Assembly (NCBI GenBank): GCA_002346545.1
Contig: DEAA01000019.1
Location: 1-10,392, forward strand
Direction of reading: 5' to 3'
Length of the DNA stretch: 10,392 nt
Origin: Acidobacteria bacterium UBA2994
Lineage (GTDB): Bacteria > Acidobacteriota > Vicinamibacteria > Vicinamibacterales > UBA8438
The position numbers were made by a program, and so were the translations under genes. Shown piece after piece: positions 5,392-10,392 of the stretch. The notes beneath the pieces are model-generated. The model ran no database searches. It saw nothing but the letters and a program-made list of their open reading frames with translations, and was not told the origin of the DNA. The stretch's first letter is position 1. Each line of letters starts with the position of its first letter.

Positions 5392-7868
5392 GAGTCTGAT
5401 CTCCGCATCCGAAACGCGTCACTGTTCACGATGCCGAGCACGATGGATGACCAGCGATAGTCGTCACTGGTCGCGTCTCGCACGATCCGTCTGACCGCCG
5501 GGGCGTCGTAGTACTCGAGCGCTCGCCCGAGGGCATAGCCCATGAGCTTCTCGGTCAAGGTGCCGACGAAGTCATCTGGGCGGTCCAGCAGCAGATCCCG
5601 CAGTCCGGTTGGTCCGTCGAACGCTGCCCCGTCTGGCAGTGTGCCGGAGGAGTCGATCGGGGTCCCGGCTTCGCTGAGGTCCCGCCATGTTCCCACCGCG
5701 TCGAAGTTCTCGAGTGAGAAGCCGATGGGGTCCATGGCCGAGTGGCAGACCGCGCAGGCCGGGTTCTCGCGATGCATTACCATCGCCTCGCGCATCGAGA
5801 GCTTCGCCCCATCCTCGTCTTCTTCTTCGAGGGTGGGAACGTCTGGGGGCGGTTCCGGCGGCGGTGCGCCCAGTAGGTTCTCGAGGACCCACTTGCCCCG
5901 CAGGACCGGAGACGTGCGGTTTGGGTACGAGGTCACGGTCATGATGCTGCCGTGACTGAGTAATCCGGCTCGTTCGCCTGGACCGAAGTTGACCCGGCGG
6001 AACCGGCTGCCGTAGATGTCCGGGATGCCGTATTGCGCCGCGAGACGTTCGTTCACGAAGGTGTAGTCAGCGCGGAGCAGATCTAGCAGGCTGGCGTCGG
6101 TCTGTACCTGGCTCTCGAGGAAGAGCTTGGTTTCGGTGCGGTACGCCTCGCGCAAATTCTCATCGAAATGGGGGAAGGCCAGCGGGTCGGGATAGACACC
6201 GTCCAGGTTCCGGAAGTGGAGCCACTGGCCTGCGAAGTTCTCGACGAGTGCCGTCGCGCGCGAGTCCGCCAGCATCCGACGCACCTGCCGTGTGAGCACC
6301 TCAGGTGTGCTGAGGGTGCCGGCCTCCACAGCGTCGAGCAGCTCGTCATCTGGCGCGCTGCTCCAGAGGAAGAACGACAGCCGCGAGGCAAGCTCTACGT
6401 CGCGTAGGGTGTAGACCTCGCCCGGTTGCGCATCGATTGGGTCGTGCTCGATCCGGTAGAGGAATTCCGGGTCCGTCAACAGGCGCTCCAGCGCGAACCC
6501 GATGCCTTCGTCGAAGCTGCCGCCCGCGCTCCCTGCTTCGAAGAAGGAGAGGAGCGTCGCCACGTCAGACTCGGTGACCGGACGACGATAGGCGCGGCGC
6601 GTCAGGGTAGTCAGAATCTCTCGGGCGCATGGTACGAACTCGGCCGCGTCCGAAGGGGTGCAGGTGAACACCCGGCGGCGAGTCGGCGTGTCGCCACGGC
6701 CCTCAACCGTGAACGGGCCGCTGATGCGCACGTTGTCGAGCGCAGGGTTGGCGTCCGGCATGTCGTCGACAGCTAGCGCGAACCCGGTCTGACGCGGCTG
6801 GAGTACCCCTTCCTCTTCCCAGGTTTCCCGCGGGAAGGTCACACCGAGGGTGTGCGGTCCAGCGTCCACCACAATCCGAAACTCGAGGTGGTCGTCGGCA
6901 GTCTGGCTGTAGGTTTCCCACGCTTCATCGCCACGGATGTTGCCGGCGTAGCTGGTTGGCGCGGGCAGCCCCGGCGCCTCTCCGCCCACCGTGAAGGTGC
7001 GAATCCGGCGTCCGTCCAGACGAACGTCCACCTTGTGGGCCTGGTCGATGCCTCGCACGTATCCGACGTAGTTCGTGCGGAGACCGATCTTGACTAGATA
7101 CTCGCCGTCCACGGGAAAGTGCTGGCGGATAGCCATCCCGCCGCGCGACCCGAACGGTAGTTCCTCGCTTTGCTGGTTGTGTTGGACAAGGTTGAGCGGG
7201 ACCTCATAGGTGTCGGTCACGGTGCCGCCGGCTGGCGGGCTGCCAATGGCCAACCTCGCGATCTTGCGTGATGCGGAGACGTAGCGCTCGAATAGAGCCG
7301 GAGAGAGCGAGAGTGCTCCAGCGTTGTTGTCGAAGCCGAATCGATCCGGAGCATCGGCGGGTATCCAGGCGCTCACATCGACGTCGAGGTCGAGCAGGTC
7401 CCGAATGACGTTGCGATACTCGGTCTGGTTGAGCCGGTGGAACGCTTGGGTACGTCCCGGGTCAGGCCGTGTGGCCGCGTGGCGGTCGAGTTCCCCTTCG
7501 AGCCACCGGCGGAACCCATTGTAGGTGTCCTTGTCCGGCCGCGGTCTCGGCTGGGGCGGCATTGCTCCCACTTTAAGTTTTCGTACCACATGTTCCCAGA
7601 GTTCGGGATCCTCGCCGACCTGATCGACGTTCGCCTTGTCAAGCGCAAGACCGATGGTGCGGAGCTGGGCTACGAGAAGTGAGCGGGGTTCGTCAGTGCC
7701 GTCGACGAACTCGCTGTTGTGGCAGGTGACGCAGTAGCGGTCCACCAGGGTCCGTTGCGGCGACACGCCGAGCGAAGTGTTGCCGACCGTCTGGGCAACG
7801 GCAGGGTCGCCAGACAACGCCAGGACCGCTACGCTGACCGCCGCGACGCTGGACGCCGTTCTGGGCAC
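5388..7868 (-). CDS. DUF1592 domain-containing diheme protein (planctomycete-type cytochrome c)
   Basis: This 826-residue secreted protein carries the full DUF1592-family architecture. A signal peptide ends near AVA/Q (residue 25). A planctomycete-type cytochrome c domain has heme motif CVTCH (46-50) and a likely distal Met in GAMPP (101-105). DUF1587 spans about 140-207 (FHRLNQTEYRNVIRDLL) and a beta-rich, possibly carbohydrate-binding-like insert about 215-390. DUF1595 is about 412-475 (LTRRAYRRPVTESD), DUF1592 about 485-615 (ASRLSFFLWSSAPDDELL), DUF1588 about 632-730 (GSIMTVTSYPNRTSPVLRGKWVLE split by linker, then heme motif CAVCH at 705-709) and DUF1585 about 750-822. Two c-type hemes imply periplasmic electron transfer; the substrate is unknown. 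The start is GTG, supported by AGGAG at 7878-7874 in the leader. It is the first gene of the minus-strand run and overlaps the DUF1552 gene by ATGA. An acidic, Pro-rich linker (GAPPPEPPP then EEEDEDG) lies just before the second heme site. Confidence 0.95.
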   Translation of the reverse strand: MPRTASSVAAVSVAVLALSGDPAVAQTVGNTSLGVSPQRTLVDRYCVTCHNSEFVDGTDEPRSLLVAQLRTIGLALDKANVDQVGEDPELWEHVVRKLKVGAMPPQPRPRPDKDTYNGFRRWLEGELDRHAATRPDPGRTQAFHRLNQTEYRNVIRDLLDLDVDVSAWIPADAPDRFGFDNNAGALSLSPALFERYVSASRKIARLAIGSPPAGGTVTDTYEVPLNLVQHNQQSEELPFGSRGGMAIRQHFPVDGEYLVKIGLRTNYVGYVRGIDQAHKVDVRLDGRRIRTFTVGGEAPGLPAPTSYAGNIRGDEAWETYSQTADDHLEFRIVVDAGPHTLGVTFPRETWEEEGVLQPRQTGFALAVDDMPDANPALDNVRISGPFTVEGRGDTPTRRRVFTCTPSDAAEFVPCAREILTTLTRRAYRRPVTESDVATLLSFFEAGSAGGSFDEGIGFALERLLTDPEFLYRIEHDPIDAQPGEVYTLRDVELASRLSFFLWSSAPDDELLDAVEAGTLSTPEVLTRQVRRMLADSRATALVENFAGQWLHFRNLDGVYPDPLAFPHFDENLREAYRTETKLFLESQVQTDASLLDLLRADYTFVNERLAAQYGIPDIYGSRFRRVNFGPGERAGLLSHGSIMTVTSYPNRTSPVLRGKWVLENLLGAPPPEPPPDVPTLEEEDEDGAKLSMREAMVMHRENPACAVCHSAMDPIGFSLENFDAVGTWRDLSEAGTPIDSSGTLPDGAAFDGPTGLRDLLLDRPDDFVGTLTEKLMGYALGRALEYYDAPAVRRIVRDATSDDYRWSSIVLGIVNSDAFRMRRSDS

Positions 7869-7875
7869 GGTTTCT

Positions 7876-7895
7876 CCTACGTGCTATCGCGTAGG
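7876..7895 (-). promoter_or_regulatory. Leader hairpin overlapping the Shine-Dalgarno of the DUF1592 gene
   Basis: Read on the minus strand, CCTACG (7895-7890) pairs with CGTAGG (7881-7876) across an 8-nt loop. The 3' arm ends in AGG, the first half of the AGGAG Shine-Dalgarno that serves the GTG start at 7868. The stem is only six pairs, so it may open readily; possible control of translation initiation is inferred from position. Confidence 0.4.
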
Positions 7896-7913
7896 TACGC
7901 TCGGAAACACCGT

Positions 7914-7943
7914 AGTGTGGCCTTCCGGAACGCGCGTTGTCAA
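7914..7943 (-). promoter_or_regulatory. Candidate sigma-70 promoter for the minus-strand gene run
   Basis: A perfect TTGACA lies on the minus strand at 7943-7938, followed after 18 nt by CACACT (7919-7914), a weak -10 (3 of 6 matches). It lies about 45-75 bases upstream of the DUF1592 start. The -35 is convincing and the -10 is poor, so it may need an activator or be a chance match. The host's promoter preferences are not known. Confidence 0.35.
7923..7938. promoter_or_regulatory. Two overlapping palindromes between divergent promoters, possible operator
   Basis: TTCCGGAA (7923-7930) and AACGCGCGTT (7929-7938) are perfect palindromes sharing two bases. They occupy the spacer of the candidate minus-strand promoter and touch the -35 of the plus-strand one. 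A further small inverted repeat, ACAC/GTGT around CGTA (7907-7918), lies alongside. This is where a dimeric regulator acting on both promoters would bind; no known operator is recognised. Confidence 0.3.
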
Positions 7944-7965
7944 TCGCCTGGCGGGGCGGTAGGAT
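7937..7965 (+). promoter_or_regulatory. Candidate sigma-70 promoter for the ankyrin-repeat gene
   Basis: TTGTCA (7937-7942, 5 of 6 to consensus) is followed by an ideal 17-nt spacer and TAGGAT (7960-7965, 4 of 6). Transcription would begin near 7972, giving a leader of about 24 nt before the ATG at 7996. Its -35 overlaps the opposite-strand -35 by five bases, so the two promoters are back to back and could compete for polymerase. Confidence 0.5.
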
Positions 7966-7980
7966 GAGGCCGAACAGGTG

Positions 7981-7988
7981 AAGAGGGG
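7981..7988 (+). promoter_or_regulatory. Shine-Dalgarno that sets the ankyrin gene start at 7996
   Basis: AAGAGGGG lies seven bases before the ATG at 7996. The alternative in-frame GTG at 7978 has no such site upstream and would leave only about six bases of leader after the candidate promoter, so the ATG is preferred. Confidence 0.65.
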
Positions 7989-7995
7989 TACTGTC

Positions 7996-9603
7996 ATGGA
8001 TAACCTTGCTCGGACCCCGGCGATGACCTCGCGACTAGCTCTCTCCGCGTGGGTGGGGGCGGTGTTAATGACGGTCTCGCCGATTGCTCCCGTGGCCGTG
8101 GCTGCGCCCGGCGACGAGCTGCCGCTCATCGCAGCTGTGCGGGCGGAAGACGTCGCGGAGGTGCGGGCGCTGATCGACACCGGCATCGACGTAGACGTTT
8201 CGCAGCCCGACGGTGCGACTGCGCTGCACTGGGCCGTTTTTCGCCAGCAGGGCGAGATTGTGCACCTACTGCTCGTGGCCGGGGCCGACGTCAATGTGGC
8301 CAATGAACTGGGGGCGACGCCGCTCTGGCTGGCCGCCAACAATGGCGACTCGGAGTTGGTTCATGAGCTTTTGGCCGCTGGGGCAGACCCGAACCTGGCC
8401 CTCGAAGGTGGTGAGACGCCGGTGATGACGGCGTCACGGACGGGCGATGTCGACGCGGTGCGCTTGTTACTCGACGCAGGCGCGGACCCGAACGCACGAG
8501 AGCAGACGCGGCTCCAGACCGCGCTGATGTGGGCGGTAGCGCAGGGGCATCCGGATATCGTGGCGCTGCTGGTCGATCGTGGGGCGGCGCTTGGCGCCAG
8601 GTCGAGAAGCCGCCCTCGGTTGATGCACGCAGAGGACGTCAATGCCGGCCAGTACGACCAGGGCATGATGTGGAATCACGGCGGTTTCACGCCTCTGCTC
8701 TTCGCCTCCAGGCAGGGACGGATCGCGGCGGCCCGTCACCTGATTGCCGCGGGCGCCGATGTCGAGCAGGCCTCGCTCGTGGGAGCGACTCCTCTGGTGC
8801 TGGCCGCCCACAGCGGTCAGGGCGCGTTCGCGGCATTTCTCCTGGAGTCTGGCGCGGATCCGAATCAAAGCGATGCCGGCTACACGGCTCTGCATGCCGC
8901 CATCCTGCGAGGCGACGAGCGGCTGGTAGAGGCGCTGCTCCGGGGTGGGGCGGATCCGAATGCGCGGTTGCGCACGGGAACCCCGCAGCGGCGGACGAGC
9001 ATGGACTGGGCCTTTGATCCGGCGCTGGTGAGCGCGACACCGTACTGGCTGGCGGCGTACTACCGTGAGCCGGACATCATGCGTGACCTCGTCGCGGCCG
9101 GCGCGGACCCACGGCTCACGACTTTCGAGCGATGGGACGCGGTCTTCGAGCGAGCGGGTGGCGTTGGCCCTCCCCACGTGTCCGGCGGGTTCATGCCCCC
9201 TTTGCTGGCGGTGGTCGGTGGCGACAGCGGCCGGCGTCGCTACTTTCTGGACGAGGTTCGTCGAGACCCGAATCTTGAAGAGATCGAAGCGCTGGCCACG
9301 GCTCGGGTCGCCTTGGAACTGGGCGCCGATGTGAACGAGACGGACCTGAATGGCGTGGCCCCGATCCACACGGCCGCCCAGCGCAATCTATCTAAGCTGG
9401 TCAGACTGCTGGCAGAGCACGGCGCGGATCTCAACCTCGAGAACGGTGCAGGACGGACACCGCTGCAGCTGGCCGACGGGGCCGCGGCCGGCCGGGCGCG
9501 GAGCCAGATCGCAGCCAACCGCGTGCCGAATGGCAACAGCGCCGACGTGCTGCGCGAGTTGGGCGCCAGCGACGCGGCGAGCGATGCAGCCGGTGGCCGG
9601 TAG
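7996..9603 (+). CDS. Exported ankyrin-repeat protein
   Basis: This 535-residue protein (from the ATG at 7996) is a solenoid of about ten ankyrin repeats, which mediate protein-protein contact. A signal peptide or N-terminal membrane segment (residues ~13-36, ending PVAVAAPGDE) predicts export, so its partner should be outside the cytoplasm. Clear repeats begin near 39, 72 (GATALHWAVFRQQGEIVHLL), 106, 139, 172, 230, 263, 295 and 346, each with the (G)ATPLxxA...LLxxGADPN pattern. A degenerate unit spans about 398-447, and more complete ones start at 452 and 486. Non-repeat inserts at ~202-229 (HAEDVNAGQYDQGMMWNHGG) and ~326-345 interrupt the solenoid. It is divergent from the DUF1592 gene with a shared 127-bp control region, and proteins of this kind often neighbour DUF1592/DUF1552 genes. 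No enzymatic domain is seen. A chaperone or scaffold role for the neighbouring secreted proteins is inference. Confidence 0.9.
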   Translation: MDNLARTPAMTSRLALSAWVGAVLMTVSPIAPVAVAAPGDELPLIAAVRAEDVAEVRALIDTGIDVDVSQPDGATALHWAVFRQQGEIVHLLLVAGADVNVANELGATPLWLAANNGDSELVHELLAAGADPNLALEGGETPVMTASRTGDVDAVRLLLDAGADPNAREQTRLQTALMWAVAQGHPDIVALLVDRGAALGARSRSRPRLMHAEDVNAGQYDQGMMWNHGGFTPLLFASRQGRIAAARHLIAAGADVEQASLVGATPLVLAAHSGQGAFAAFLLESGADPNQSDAGYTALHAAILRGDERLVEALLRGGADPNARLRTGTPQRRTSMDWAFDPALVSATPYWLAAYYREPDIMRDLVAAGADPRLTTFERWDAVFERAGGVGPPHVSGGFMPPLLAVVGGDSGRRRYFLDEVRRDPNLEEIEALATARVALELGADVNETDLNGVAPIHTAAQRNLSKLVRLLAEHGADLNLENGAGRTPLQLADGAAAGRARSQIAANRVPNGNSADVLRELGASDAASDAAGGR

Positions 9604-9621
9604 CCGGTCGCACCGCTACCG
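9598..9621 (+). terminator. Hairpin spanning the ankyrin gene stop codon, possible terminator
   Basis: CGGTAGC (9598-9604) pairs with GCTACCG (9615-9621). After one bulged C (9605), GGT (9606-9608) pairs with ACC (9612-9614) around a 3-nt loop, giving ten pairs in all. The TAG stop (9601-9603) lies in the 5' arm. No T-run follows, so it could be a terminator, a 3'-end stabiliser or an attenuating structure ahead of the glycosyltransferase gene. Confidence 0.4.
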
Positions 9622-9669
9622 TCCCCATGGCGGCCTTCTGGCCCCCGCCCTTTGTGCAAGTCGCCCGTG

Positions 9670-10392
9670 ATGACAGACGAGCCGGTGCATCTCAGCGTGG
9701 TGATTCCCGCCTTCAAGGAGGAGGCCCGGATCGTACCCACGTTGGATCGGGTGCGTGAATACTTGGATCTCCAGCCCTACCGGAGCGAGGTGCTCGTCGT
9801 CGTGGACGGCGGTGTGGATGCGACGTTGAGCCAGGCACAGCGCCTTGGTGAAGACTGGTCGGCCTTGAGGGTGCTCGATAATGGGCGCAACCGTGGGAAG
9901 GGCTACTCCGTCCGACGCGGGATGCTCGAAGCCGACGGTGACTATCGTCTGTTTTCGGATGCCGATCTGTCGACGCCGATCGAGGAGGTTGAGCGTCTGT
10001 TCGGCGCGATGGCTGAGGGTGCGCAGGTGGCGCTCGGGTCGCGGGCGCTCGCCGCTTCCGACGTGCGGGTGCGGCAGGCCTGGTGGCGGCAGTCGATGGG
10101 GCGCGTCTTTAATCGGGTGGTTCGGGCGACGACGGTGGCCGAAATCGGAGACACGCAGTGCGGGTTCAAGTGCTTTCGCCGTGAGGCTGCCGAGCAGGTG
10201 TTCTCGCGCCAGCGTCTTGATGGATTCGCGTTCGATGTCGAGTTGCTGTGGATCGCCACCAAGCTGGGATACGAGATCGCTGAGGTGCCGGTGGTGTGGG
10301 TGAACGATCCGGCCAGTCGAGTCCATCCGGTGAGCGACTCGGTCCGGATGTTGCTCGATCTGGTTCGGGTGCGGCTCGCCGATCGTCGGGGT
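9670..10392 (+). CDS. Family 2 glycosyltransferase, dolichyl/polyprenyl-phosphate glucosyltransferase-like, 3' end missing
   Basis: Translating from the ATG at 9670 gives 241 codons with no stop before the window ends. The fold is a GT-A, GT2-type transferase that moves a sugar from a nucleotide sugar to a lipid phosphate at the cytoplasmic face of the membrane. Visible landmarks are LSVVIPAFKEEARI (8-21), VVVDGGVDAT (43-52, in place of the usual VDDGSxDGT), NRGKGYSVRRGMLEADG (74-90), the DxD motif in SDADLSTP (96-103), LGSRA, and TQCGFKCF (162-169) with DGFAFDVELL after it. The ADLSTP and QCGFK motifs point to the ALG5/DPG-synthase-like subgroup. The first Asp of the DDGS motif is replaced by Val, while the second Asp (46) and the DxD (97, 99) remain. 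The start has no strong Shine-Dalgarno; GTG 9667 and TTG 9652 are possible alternatives. It lies 66 bp after the ankyrin gene, so co-transcription is possible. No membrane segment appears in the visible part. Confidence 0.9.
   Translation, partial: MTDEPVHLSVVIPAFKEEARIVPTLDRVREYLDLQPYRSEVLVVVDGGVDATLSQAQRLGEDWSALRVLDNGRNRGKGYSVRRGMLEADGDYRLFSDADLSTPIEEVERLFGAMAEGAQVALGSRALAASDVRVRQAWWRQSMGRVFNRVVRATTVAEIGDTQCGFKCFRREAAEQVFSRQRLDGFAFDVELLWIATKLGYEIAEVPVVWVNDPASRVHPVSDSVRMLLDLVRVRLADRRG

Noticed and set aside
8467..9369. 300-codon minus-strand frame opposite the ankyrin gene
   Set aside because: It is a mirror of the periodic ankyrin repeats, has Arg-rich low-complexity character and no family likeness.
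8200..9480. Recurring short DNA repeats such as GCGGATCCGAA and GCGGACCCGAAC
   Set aside because: They are the codons of the repeated GADPN turn in the ankyrin units, not an independent DNA repeat or CRISPR array.
7978..9603. GTG at 7978 as the ankyrin gene start
   Set aside because: It has no Shine-Dalgarno, and the strong AAGAGGGG lies downstream of it, correctly placed for ATG 7996.
9616..10326. 236-codon minus-strand frame at the right end
   Set aside because: The plus strand encodes clear GT2 motifs across the same bases; the antisense product is His/Pro/Arg-rich with no domain.

Overview
The window is a GC-rich, densely coded bacterial chromosome segment. It holds seven genes, two of them cut by the window edges. 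The combination of PQQ quinoprotein, planctomycete-type cytochrome (DUF1592 family), DUF1552 protein and exported ankyrin-repeat protein suggests an oligotrophic or marine lineage such as Acidobacteriota or an environmental proteobacterium. This assignment rests on gene content alone and is tentative. No phage, insertion sequence, CRISPR, tRNA or rRNA signal is visible.

Layout: (1) 1-1551, + strand: the C-terminal part of a PQQ-dependent alcohol dehydrogenase of the methanol/ethanol dehydrogenase type, entering from the left. (2) 1585-7868, - strand: a compact four-gene run converging on it. In transcription order it encodes a diheme DUF1592-family cytochrome (7868-5388), a Tat-exported DUF1552 protein (5391-4060, ATGA overlap), a monoheme lipoprotein-like protein with a carboxypeptidase-regulatory-like domain and a probable beta-propeller (3951-1837), and a small cytosolic DUF2164 protein (1833-1585, 3 bp gap). 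(3) 7869-7995: a short divergent control region with back-to-back candidate sigma-70 promoters, small palindromes and a hairpin that includes part of the Shine-Dalgarno of the DUF1592 gene. (4) 7996-9603, + strand: an exported ankyrin-repeat protein. (5) 9670-10392, + strand: a family 2 glycosyltransferase resembling dolichyl/polyprenyl-phosphate glucosyltransferases, running off the right edge.

Taken together, six products (the quinoprotein, both heme proteins, the DUF1552 protein, the ankyrin protein and possibly the glycosyltransferase pathway) act at or outside the cytoplasmic membrane. A plausible inference is an extracytoplasmic oxidation module: the quinoprotein oxidises an alcohol-like substrate and the CxxCH proteins handle electrons. 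No gene here proves this coupling. The quinoprotein carries the second Asp that marks lanthanide-dependent members of the family. The other most striking sequence-level signal is a perfect 13-bp inverted repeat inside the coding region of the monoheme protein gene.
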